Source: Bacteroidales bacterium (GTDB taxonomy: Bacteria > Bacteroidota > Bacteroidia > Bacteroidales > UBA1402). Taken from it: a stretch of DNA of 64,000 nt. Every line of letters begins with the position of its first letter. Within the stretch, counting starts at the first letter, position 1. Under the pieces are notes generated by a model. That model saw nothing but the letters and a program-made list of their open reading frames with translations, was not told where the DNA came from and did not search any database. This document shows, piece after piece, positions 33,763 to 41,645 of this stretch. The DNA lies in assembly GCA_017464285.1 (NCBI GenBank), contig JAFUDT010000004.1, forward strand, positions 124,001 to 188,000. The letters run 5' to 3'. The translations under genes and the position numbers were made by a program.

Positions 33763-35550
33763 TTATGCCTTCTCAGTCTCGGCTGGCTGCCCATCTGCAG
33801 CTTCCTTGATGACTTCCTCGTCATCAGTCAGGACAAAGTCCAGCTGGCGGCGGTCCATATTGGCCCGGGCTACCAGCACATAGACGGGATCCCCCAGTCG
33901 ATAGGTCTTTTTGTGCCGCCGGCCGACCAGACAGTAGTTCTTTTCGTCGTAGTCGTAATGGTCGTCTTCCAGATCGCGCATGCTGACCAGTCCTTCGCAT
34001 TTGTTCTCGTCTATTTCGACAAACAGGCCGAATTCGGTCACCCCGGAGACATGTCCCTTGAACACCCGTCCCAGCTGGTCGGCCATAAATTCTACCTGCT
34101 TGCTCTTGACTGAGGCTCGTTCGGCCTGGGCTGCCAGCTGCTCCATGGCCGAACAGTGCTCGCAGCGCCGCTCCAGCCGTTCACGGTCGAAGGCCTTGCC
34201 GCCGTTCAGGTAGCGTTCCAGCAATCTGTGGACCATCATGTCAGGGTAGCGTCTGATGGGCGAGGTAAAATGGGTGTAATGGCTGAAAGCCAGCCCGTAG
34301 TGGCCGATATTTTCGGTCGAATAAACAGCCTTGGCCATGGCACGTATCGTGATGGAAGAGATCATGTTTTCTTCGGCCGTACCCTTGATCTCTTCGAGCA
34401 TCTTGTTGATGTTGCGGCTCACCTGCCGCTGGCCGCCATCGATGTTGAGACTATGGCCGAATGTTTTGATGAACTTTGAAACATCGGCGAGTTTTTCCAT
34501 GTCGGGCAGGTCGTGGACACGATATACAAAGGGCTTGGGCACAGGCTGTTTGCCGACAAATTCGGCCACTGTCCTGTTGGCCAGTAACATGAATTCCTCA
34601 ATGAGGTTGTGCGACTCTCCAGAGTCTTTGAAATAGATGGAGAGGGGCTTTCCCTTTTCGTCGGTCTTGAAACAGATTTCCCGGCTCTCGAAGCGGATGG
34701 CACCGTTATTGAAGCGCCGTTCCCGGAGAAGTTTGGCCAAGGTGTTGAGTTGGAGCATCTCCTGTTTCATGAGGTCGCTTTTGCCGTCGATAATGTCCTG
34801 GGCCTGATCGTAGTTCAGGCGGCAGTCTGACTTGATGACGGTGCGCCGGATACGTGAAGCCTTGACTTGGGCCTGGTCGTCCATTTCGAAGATACATGAA
34901 AAACAGCGCTTTTCTTCGTCGGGACGCAGAGAACAGACTTGGTTGCAGAGTCTTTCCGGCAGCATGGGGATGGTACGGTCCACCAGATAGACGGAGGTTG
35001 CCCGTTTCTCAGCCTCGCGGTCGATGACCGAATCGGGTTTGACATAGAAGGTGACATCGGCGATATGCACACCGATCTCCCAACGACCGTTGGATAGCTG
35101 CCTGATAGAAAGGGCATCGTCGAAATCCTTAGCCTCCTGAGGATCGATGGTGAAGGTCGGCACCTGACGGAAATCTTCCCGATAGCTGTATTCCTCCTGT
35201 CCGATTTCTTCAGAGAAGGCCATTGCCGCTTTTTCTGCCTCCTGTGGATAGCTCTCCGGCAGATCGAATTCCGCCATGATATCGTCGCCCATTACCTTGC
35301 GTTCTTTGCGCATGACTTCGGCCAGCTGATAGCGGCCTTCCCGTTCTGACTGCAGGAAGTGCTCTTCGTTGAGGTCGTGCAGCAGCCCGCTCACCATCTC
35401 CTTGCCCGCCTGGCGCGTAATGCCCAGAGCGGCGGCCACCTGCCGGTAATTGTATGCAGAGCGGCTGTGTTCACGGAAATAGTCCATGATCTGCTGCTTG
35501 ATAGTGCCCTTCTTCATGCGGGCTATTTTATTTCGCTTGCTTTTCAACAT
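33763..35550 (-). CDS. rnr: Ribonuclease R lacking its cold-shock domains
   Basis: This 595-residue 3'-5' exoribonuclease belongs to the RNase II/R family. It has an N-terminal winged-helix-like domain (about residues 12-80, MKKGTIKQQIMDYFREHS), the RNB catalytic domain with the acidic set Asp136, Asp142, Asp144, Asp145 in TIDPQEAKDFDDAL, and a C-terminal S1 domain starting about residue 500 (GHVSGVTEFGLFVEID). The two cold-shock RNA-binding domains that normally lie between the helical and RNB domains are missing: helical domain and the pre-RNB AEF-LPE-YP segment are joined within about 15 residues. The family's first catalytic Asp is usually near residue 270. The frame is open throughout, so this is an in-frame loss rather than a broken gene. 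It follows mutL by two bases. Confidence 0.9.
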   Translation of the reverse strand: MLKSKRNKIARMKKGTIKQQIMDYFREHSRSAYNYRQVAAALGITRQAGKEMVSGLLHDLNEEHFLQSEREGRYQLAEVMRKERKVMGDDIMAEFDLPESYPQEAEKAAMAFSEEIGQEEYSYREDFRQVPTFTIDPQEAKDFDDALSIRQLSNGRWEIGVHIADVTFYVKPDSVIDREAEKRATSVYLVDRTIPMLPERLCNQVCSLRPDEEKRCFSCIFEMDDQAQVKASRIRRTVIKSDCRLNYDQAQDIIDGKSDLMKQEMLQLNTLAKLLRERRFNNGAIRFESREICFKTDEKGKPLSIYFKDSGESHNLIEEFMLLANRTVAEFVGKQPVPKPFVYRVHDLPDMEKLADVSKFIKTFGHSLNIDGGQRQVSRNINKMLEEIKGTAEENMISSITIRAMAKAVYSTENIGHYGLAFSHYTHFTSPIRRYPDMMVHRLLERYLNGGKAFDRERLERRCEHCSAMEQLAAQAERASVKSKQVEFMADQLGRVFKGHVSGVTEFGLFVEIDENKCEGLVSMRDLEDDHYDYDEKNYCLVGRRHKKTYRLGDPVYVLVARANMDRRQLDFVLTDDEEVIKEAADGQPAETEKA

Positions 35551-35552
35551 GG

Positions 35553-37442
35553 TTAAAAACGTTTCATCAGTTCCTCACAGCTGAGGCGTACAATAATTCT
35601 TTTGCCGTCCGGTGTGTAGTTCTGGATGGCACAGTCGAAGAGTTGCCGGCAGAGTGTTTTCATTTCAGCCTGACTAAGAACCAGTCCGTAGGGAATGCTG
35701 GTCACCTGAGCCATTTTCAGGGCAAGCCGCTCTTTGAGTTCCCGGGAAAACTGCGGCATATCCTCATTGGCGGCATCGGTCAGATCCTGTATCATGGCAG
35801 AGGGCATGAGGCCCTGGGTCTGCTCGGGTATTCCTGTGATGAGCCAGTGCTGCCCATTCTGTTCAAAGCGGAAGCCCAGGTCGCCCAGGAGGGGCAGTAT
35901 CTGTTGGAACATGTCTGTCTGGTGCGGTCCCAGGACGAGCTCTTCGGGAAAAAGCAGAGTCTGTGAAACAGCCTGATGGTTCTCCAGCTGTTGGCTGTAT
36001 TGCTCGAACCAGATCCTGACCTGGGCACGATGCTGATCGATGAGCAGTAGCGCCTCGCCGTCCGGTATGAGCAGGTAGCGCCCGAAAATCTGGATAATCT
36101 GCCAATCGTTGCCGGCAGAGAGTTCTTCGTCTGAAAAAACAGTTTGCAGGACATCGGCTTCTTCCAGGCGCTGCCCCATTTCATCGAAACTTTCTGCCCG
36201 GAAGGCTTCCAGTCCCTGTGGGGCCTGGTCGCGGCTGGTGGGACTCGTTATTTCCTCCGGCTTGTAAAAGCGTTCCTGCGGACTTGCTGTGCTGCCCTGG
36301 TAGATCTTTCCCCAGTTGGGATCGACCGCTTTCTTGTGGAAGGGATTGTAGTTGGGATCGAAATTGACCCGGGGTTGAGGTACATCCCTCGAACCGCTGA
36401 AAACGTCAATCCGGGGAGCATCTTCCTGGTCGAAATCCAAAGAGGGGACCGCGTTGAACTTGCCGAGGCTCTCCCGGACCGAAGCATTCAGGATGGGCCA
36501 TATGATCTGTTCGTTCTCAAACTTGACTTCCGTCTTGGTAGGACTGATGTTTACGTCGATACTGTCGGTGGGAACTTCGAAAAACAGGAAATAGACGGGT
36601 TGCATGCCAGGAGCTGTCAGCGGCTCGTAGACTTCTGTGACAGCCTTGCGGAAATAGGGATGACGGATATGGCGCCTGTTGACGAAGAAATATTGCTCGT
36701 AGGCTTTTTTGCGGGCTGCCGAAGGATCTCCCACGAAGCCGCTGATGCGGACAAACTCGGTCTCCACTTCGACCGGGTAGAGTTTTTTGTTGAGCTGTTC
36801 ACCGAGCAGGGCTACGATACGCTGTCGCAATCCGGTTGCCGGCAGTTGGTAGAGCACTTCTCCGTTGTGACGCAGACTCATGCGGATGTCAGGATGAGCC
36901 AGGGCCTGCTCAATGAACTCGCTGCGGATGGCGGCGAACTGCTTGGCATTGCTCCCCATGAATTTGCGCCGGGCGGGTACATTATAGAAGATGTTGCGGA
37001 CAGAGAAACAGGTGCCTGGCTCGGCCACTACCGGTTCCTGGCTTTCCAGTACCGATCCGGCGATGACTACCCGGGTGCCCAGTTCGTCTTCTGCCTGGCG
37101 GGTAGTGAGCTCCACCTGGGCGATGGCGGCAATGGAGGCCAGCGCCTCCCCCCGGAAGCCCATGGTACGGATTGAAAACAGATCTTGACTCTTCCGCAGC
37201 TTGGATGTGGCATGCCGCTCGAAGCACAGACGTGCATCCTCGGCCGACATGCCCCGACCATTGTCCGAGATCTGAATCAGCGTTTTGCCGGCATCCTTGA
37301 TGCAGACATCGATGGTGGAGGCTCCGGCATCCAGGGCATTTTCCATCAGCTCCTTCACCACGGAGGCAGGCTGCTGGATAACTTCACCGGCCGCTATCTG
37401 ATTGGCGACACTGTCGGGCAATATGGCGATACAGTTTCCCAT
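35553..37442 (-). CDS. mutL: DNA mismatch repair protein MutL
   Basis: This is a 629-residue protein from the ATG complementary to 37440-37442 (MGNCIAILPDSVANQIAAGEV). The N-terminal GHKL ATPase shows ELMENALDAG, DNGRGM and TMGFRGEALASI. The C-terminal dimerisation domain has Asp469-Gln-His471-Arg-Ala-Gln-Val475 where endonuclease-type MutL has DQHAxxE, so the key glutamate is replaced and the nicking activity is questionable. It lies in a tight minus-strand series with a small membrane protein upstream (two-base gap) and rnr downstream. Confidence 0.94.
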   Translation of the reverse strand: MGNCIAILPDSVANQIAAGEVIQQPASVVKELMENALDAGASTIDVCIKDAGKTLIQISDNGRGMSAEDARLCFERHATSKLRKSQDLFSIRTMGFRGEALASIAAIAQVELTTRQAEDELGTRVVIAGSVLESQEPVVAEPGTCFSVRNIFYNVPARRKFMGSNAKQFAAIRSEFIEQALAHPDIRMSLRHNGEVLYQLPATGLRQRIVALLGEQLNKKLYPVEVETEFVRISGFVGDPSAARKKAYEQYFFVNRRHIRHPYFRKAVTEVYEPLTAPGMQPVYFLFFEVPTDSIDVNISPTKTEVKFENEQIIWPILNASVRESLGKFNAVPSLDFDQEDAPRIDVFSGSRDVPQPRVNFDPNYNPFHKKAVDPNWGKIYQGSTASPQERFYKPEEITSPTSRDQAPQGLEAFRAESFDEMGQRLEEADVLQTVFSDEELSAGNDWQIIQIFGRYLLIPDGEALLLIDQHRAQVRIWFEQYSQQLENHQAVSQTLLFPEELVLGPHQTDMFQQILPLLGDLGFRFEQNGQHWLITGIPEQTQGLMPSAMIQDLTDAANEDMPQFSRELKERLALKMAQVTSIPYGLVLSQAEMKTLCRQLFDCAIQNYTPDGKRIIVRLSCEELMKRF

Positions 37443-37444
37443 GT

Positions 37445-37762
37445 CTAAATCAGGGAGGAGATGCGGAAATACATAAACAGGACAATGAGCAGCATCACGA
37501 TGCACACGATGATCATGATACGGCTGAACTTCTGCATCTTTTCGCGGCTGCTGCCGCCCGGGACGGCCTTACGGAAACTGCCGCGGATGTCTTTTTCAAA
37601 ATCATGCTGAGGGGTCTGGGAGGGTTCTTCGGACATATTCATTTCTTTTTTGATGCGTTCATACCTTTTTTCACGTTCTTCCTTGAGTTTGTCATAGTAG
37701 ATGGGCTTATGATCAAACTGTCGTGGCTTGGGCTGCTTTAAAAACGGGAAGAGAAGACTCAT
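37445..37762 (-). CDS. Small single-pass membrane protein of unknown function
   Basis: This 105-residue protein has a charged N-terminal part (KPIYYDKLKEEREKRYERIK, probably a short helix), a middle region of low complexity, and one C-terminal transmembrane segment (IMIIVCIVMLLIVLFMYF) almost at its end. The topology suggests a tail-anchored protein facing the cytoplasm. I recall comparable small proteins next to mutL in Bacteroidota, but no function is known to me. It sits between the OstA-like gene and mutL with gaps of 11 and two bases, so it is part of that operon. Confidence 0.75.
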   Translation of the reverse strand: MSLLFPFLKQPKPRQFDHKPIYYDKLKEEREKRYERIKKEMNMSEEPSQTPQHDFEKDIRGSFRKAVPGGSSREKMQKFSRIMIIVCIVMLLIVLFMYFRISSLI

Positions 37763-37773
37763 ACTTTCGGTAT

Positions 37774-39426
37774 TTAAAGTTGACGGTTGCGTGTTCTGGC
37801 TGTTGCCGCCCGTTCACGGTTGGAGCGTCGCGGGGTGGCCTGCCGTCCGGGGTCTGCGGTTTCACCCGAAGACTCTGTCCTCCTGAATACATCTTCCGGA
37901 CCGACAGGCCTGAGCCCGACAGGCCAGCTGAAGGACTGCAGGTGCTTATCCTCGGGCGTAACCAGGGACAGGGGATAAAATTTCCCCTTGGGTTCCGGGG
38001 AGACGTTGACCGACTGCATTTTCCCTTCTTCATTCATGTACATCGACATATCCCCCTGTTCGAGGCGGACCAGGCCAATCATTTCCTCCTTCTCATTGTG
38101 CGGGATATAGATGGCATTGGTATTACCTTCGATGACTATGTGATAGACCTTGTTGTTCCTGAACCAGGCTGTCAGTTCATCGCCGGTAGACTGGTTGAAA
38201 AAGGAGGTGTCGGACTGTTCCTGGGAGACAATGCTGGCATTACGCTGAACATAGAGGTAATCCGGGGCCCCGTTCTTGACAAACAGTTTCATGAGATTCC
38301 CCCGTACCTGCTGGTTGTCCGACCAGATGATGGGTGAGCCGCACATATCAAGTACTGAATCCCGGGTCGAAAAGAAAACCGAGTCGCAGAGTGCCTGCAG
38401 GTCTACCCTGTAGCAGCGTACGTGATGATAGGCCATGAAAGTGTCGAAGATGGAATCTTTACGGGTTTTGAGGGTATCGGCATGAAGATAAAGCGTGTCA
38501 TTCCCGGAGAACTCCTTGAGCAGGGCCTTCCCGGTGATAAAGGTCTCTTCCCTGGCTTGGCTGTAATGTCCGTAGTCACCCAGTATATGTACCGATTGTG
38601 AAGAATCGGTCAGCAGCACATGCCCCCAGGCCTGGCCGATACCGGTGGTCTGGTTAAATCTGACCGTGTCGCCCGTCATATAGTTGGGGCTGCTGTTCAC
38701 ATAGGAGCGGTCCAGGAGCAGGCTCTCTCCGTCCAGGGTGTTGTACCAGCCACGGAAGGCATGAACCACCGATTTGTCTGAGGTGATGACCGAATGGGAA
38801 ACTATGGAGGCTATCCTGGTGTCGGTGTTGTAGTTGAGCGTATCGGTTGTCAGGACAAACTGGGGGTGGGTCAGTTGGACGTCCTGCTTGAAGAAGGCTG
38901 TCTTGGTGGCCGGATTGTAACGTCCGTAAACGGAGTTGAGCACATTGGTCGTGTCAACGATTCTGCCTCCCTGGAAGTAATAGCCGATATTGGCGATGCG
39001 GTCGTAGTCGAGATGGTCGGTGTAGAGTGTCATGTTCTGGTGTCTCATGATCACTTCCTGCCGCATCTGCGCCAGTTTGCGGTCTCCGTCGTAAAAGAGT
39101 GTCTCACCGTCGATGGTCAGCGTATCTCCTTGCGTGATATGTACATGTCCAAAGGCATAGAGAGAGTTGTCAGACTGATAGTAATGGGCTGTGTCACAAT
39201 ACATCCAGACACTGTCATGGCGAAATTGGACGTTCCCGACCAGCACCTGGTAGTCGGCATTCTGATCTTTGTCGAAGACCAGCGATTCGGCGTGCTCAAG
39301 GTATATCAGTTCCTGTCGGGCTGTCTTTTGTGCCTGGACAGAGACAACAAACAGGCATAAAAAACAAAACCATTGAATTTTATGCCTGATTGTCGGATAT
39401 GTCTGTCTTGTTTTTCCCATGTTCAT
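37774..39426 (-). CDS. OstA/LptA-like periplasmic protein
   Basis: This is a 550-residue protein with an N-terminal signal (IQWFCFLCLFVVSVQAQ). Its body is a long series of beta strands with repeated motifs of the OstA type: VLVGNVQFRHDSVWMYCDTAHYY, GHVHITQGDTLTIDGETLFYDG, and several later copies. These build the beta-jellyroll that carries LPS across the periplasm in LptA and LptD. The Bacteroidota protein is larger than LptA and lacks the LptD barrel. The C-terminal 50 residues are Arg/Thr/Ser-rich and likely disordered. The ATG at 39426 overlaps the surA stop; a second ATG at 39420 is possible. Confidence 0.85.
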   Translation of the reverse strand: MNMGKTRQTYPTIRHKIQWFCFLCLFVVSVQAQKTARQELIYLEHAESLVFDKDQNADYQVLVGNVQFRHDSVWMYCDTAHYYQSDNSLYAFGHVHITQGDTLTIDGETLFYDGDRKLAQMRQEVIMRHQNMTLYTDHLDYDRIANIGYYFQGGRIVDTTNVLNSVYGRYNPATKTAFFKQDVQLTHPQFVLTTDTLNYNTDTRIASIVSHSVITSDKSVVHAFRGWYNTLDGESLLLDRSYVNSSPNYMTGDTVRFNQTTGIGQAWGHVLLTDSSQSVHILGDYGHYSQAREETFITGKALLKEFSGNDTLYLHADTLKTRKDSIFDTFMAYHHVRCYRVDLQALCDSVFFSTRDSVLDMCGSPIIWSDNQQVRGNLMKLFVKNGAPDYLYVQRNASIVSQEQSDTSFFNQSTGDELTAWFRNNKVYHIVIEGNTNAIYIPHNEKEEMIGLVRLEQGDMSMYMNEEGKMQSVNVSPEPKGKFYPLSLVTPEDKHLQSFSWPVGLRPVGPEDVFRRTESSGETADPGRQATPRRSNRERAATARTRNRQL

Positions 39427-40772
39427 TTGATCCAGCCAGGGTATTGAAATTCACAGTTGCGCCAGTTCTCGTTGATGCGCACATAAACCTCCTGCTGTTT
39501 TTTCCTGATCCAGTCTTCAATGATTTTTTCACGCTTTTTCTGCAGGACCATTTCCTTGAGTTCCAGAAAATCCTCGGAGACGGAGGCCGGATGGGCTTTG
39601 GTCTTGCTCTTCACTCTGATGATGGCGCAAATCTCGCGGTTGCGTTTGTTGCGGGTATCGATCATACTGAAGGGACGGGAGATTTCCCCGACATTCATGT
39701 CATAGACCAGCTTGCCGATTTCTTGGGGCAGCTGTTCCATCTGAAAATGGGAGGTGCCGGTATATTCGTTGATCATCAGCCCGCCGTTGTTGCGGGTTTC
39801 CTTATCTTCGGAGAATAGCTGTGCGGCCGACTTGAAACTGAGCTTCTCGTTGCGGACCAGATCGGCGATGCTGTCCAGCCGCAGCATGGCATCATTGCGC
39901 TCCTTGGCAGACACCTGGGGCTTGAGCAGGATGTGGCGGCAGTTGATACGGTCGCCTCTCTTCTCGATGAGCTGGATGATATGGTAGCCGTATTCGTCCT
40001 CGACGATACGGGAAACCTTGCTCGGGTCGTTGAGGCTGAAGGCGACATTGGCAAATTCGGTTGTCAGCTCGCCGCGGCCCTTGAAGCCGATTTCTCCGCC
40101 GTCACGGGCATTGTCCCGGTCGGCAGAGTAGAGGATGGCCAGCGTGGAAAAGCGTTCGCCGTTGTTGATGCGTTCGGTGAACTCCCTGAGTCGGGATTTG
40201 ATTTCGTTGATTTCCTCGTCGGAGTATTTGGTCTCCACCGAAATGATTTCCACCTCGACCTGGGCCGGAATGACGGTGATGCTGTCGGGGGGCAGCTTCT
40301 TATAGTAGGCTCGCACTTCGGCCGGAGTGACGGTCACTCCCGACAAAATTTTGTCTTTCATCAGTCGGATGGTCTCTTCCTCACGGGCTATGTCCCGCTG
40401 CTCCTCCCGGATTTTGCTCAGGCTCTTGCCGAAGTATTCTTCCAGTTTCTCGCGGCTGCCCAGTTGTGCAATCATGTAGTTGATCTGCCGGTCGACAGCG
40501 GCAATGACATCGTTGTCGGTGACAATGATACTATCCAGCTCGGCTTGGTGCAGAAAAAGTTTCTGGATGGCCAGTTGCTCAGGAATGACACAGTTGGGGT
40601 CGCCGTTGAATCTCTGACCTTGGTAGAGTGCCTGCAGGCGGTGCGCTTCCACCTCCGATTTGAGAATGGCCTCGTCTCCCACCACCCAGACCACCTCATC
40701 GATGATGTTGGTCTGTGCCGGGGCCGTCAGGCTGCAGAGCAGCCCCAGGAGGCATAGGGTTTTTCTGTACAT
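39423..40772 (-). CDS. SurA-type periplasmic peptidyl-prolyl isomerase/chaperone
   Basis: This 449-residue protein has a signal peptide (MYRKTLCLLGLLCSLTAPAQ), a SurA-like N-terminal chaperone domain (INYMIAQLGSREKLEEYFG), and two parvulin domains (about 175-275 and 285-390); the first shows ARDGGEIGFKGRGEL and IVEDEYGYHIIQL, the second NCRHILLKP and RNNGGLMINEY. It would guide unfolded outer-membrane proteins. It is the third of three adjacent genes of this kind and is translationally coupled to the OstA-like gene, matching an outer-membrane biogenesis operon. Confidence 0.9.
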   Translation of the reverse strand: MYRKTLCLLGLLCSLTAPAQTNIIDEVVWVVGDEAILKSEVEAHRLQALYQGQRFNGDPNCVIPEQLAIQKLFLHQAELDSIIVTDNDVIAAVDRQINYMIAQLGSREKLEEYFGKSLSKIREEQRDIAREEETIRLMKDKILSGVTVTPAEVRAYYKKLPPDSITVIPAQVEVEIISVETKYSDEEINEIKSRLREFTERINNGERFSTLAILYSADRDNARDGGEIGFKGRGELTTEFANVAFSLNDPSKVSRIVEDEYGYHIIQLIEKRGDRINCRHILLKPQVSAKERNDAMLRLDSIADLVRNEKLSFKSAAQLFSEDKETRNNGGLMINEYTGTSHFQMEQLPQEIGKLVYDMNVGEISRPFSMIDTRNKRNREICAIIRVKSKTKAHPASVSEDFLELKEMVLQKKREKIIEDWIRKKQQEVYVRINENWRNCEFQYPGWIK

Positions 40773-40775
40773 ATA

Positions 40776-41645
40776 TTATTGTTCTGTCTGTGGAATATCG
40801 TAATAAATAATCTGTCCCTTTTCCAGGGCATCGCCGACCATCTCTTCTTCCAGCTGATGCAGAAACTCAGTCTTGCTGCTGTTGATGAGGATGTTCTTGA
40901 TACGCTTGCTGACGAATTCTATCGGCTCCGGACTTCCGGCCGTCAGGTAGCGGTCTATGTAGAGCAGGTAGTGGTATTTGTCGTCGTTTATTTCCAGTTG
41001 AGGCTGCGTTTTGAGAAACTTGGCCTGGTCCTTGATCTCGTAGGGAATCTGGTCCATGACATCGTCCAGCGTGACCCATTCTTCGAGGAAATTCTCGTAG
41101 GCGGTCGCCCGCTGCATGCAATAGTTCTCGATATGCTCCATGGACAGGCTGTCGCGTTTGCGGGCCCATTTTTTGAGCTGATCGGTCTGGGCGGCATTGC
41201 GCGGCACTTTGATGAACAACCCCTTGATCAGATTCTGTGATGAAAGGAAACGCTGTGCATTCTGTTCGTAGTACCGGGCAATATCCTCCTCGGTGACCGT
41301 CTGTTCCATTTTTCTGGCCAGGGCCTGCTGCTGATATTCGTAGATGATGAGCGAGCGGCGGTAGGCTTCGACCAGGGTACGGATTTCCTCTGACTCCTTC
41401 AGATTGCGGCAGGCTTCTTCATAGACAATGGTTTCCTTGATCCAGTTGTTGATGTAAAGCTCCGCCATCTTGAGGCTGTCCGACGAACTGGTGCCGGCAG
41501 GGATGGTCGACGTGATTTCGTCCAGATAGAGGACTTTCCCTTCCGCTTCGACAATCGGCACACGATCATGGTTCGGGTCGGGGCCGATACAGTCTTTCAA
41601 CCACATCGGCAGGGCCAGTATCAGAATGCACAAAAGTTGTTTCAT
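40776..41645 (-). CDS. SurA-N-like periplasmic chaperone without a parvulin domain
   Basis: This 289-residue protein has a signal-like N-terminus (MKQLLCILILALPMWLKDC); a cysteine at 19 may be lipidated but the lipobox is poor. The middle is helical and resembles the N-terminal chaperone domain of SurA (SLKMAELYINNWIKETIVYEEA, TEEDIARYYEQNAQRF). I find no parvulin motifs (no HIL or GxLGW/GYHI segments), so isomerase activity is unlikely. It lies between two parvulin proteins, with gaps or overlaps of a few bases, and probably works with them on outer-membrane clients. Confidence 0.75.
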   Translation of the reverse strand: MKQLLCILILALPMWLKDCIGPDPNHDRVPIVEAEGKVLYLDEITSTIPAGTSSSDSLKMAELYINNWIKETIVYEEACRNLKESEEIRTLVEAYRRSLIIYEYQQQALARKMEQTVTEEDIARYYEQNAQRFLSSQNLIKGLFIKVPRNAAQTDQLKKWARKRDSLSMEHIENYCMQRATAYENFLEEWVTLDDVMDQIPYEIKDQAKFLKTQPQLEINDDKYHYLLYIDRYLTAGSPEPIEFVSKRIKNILINSSKTEFLHQLEEEMVGDALEKGQIIYYDIPQTEQ

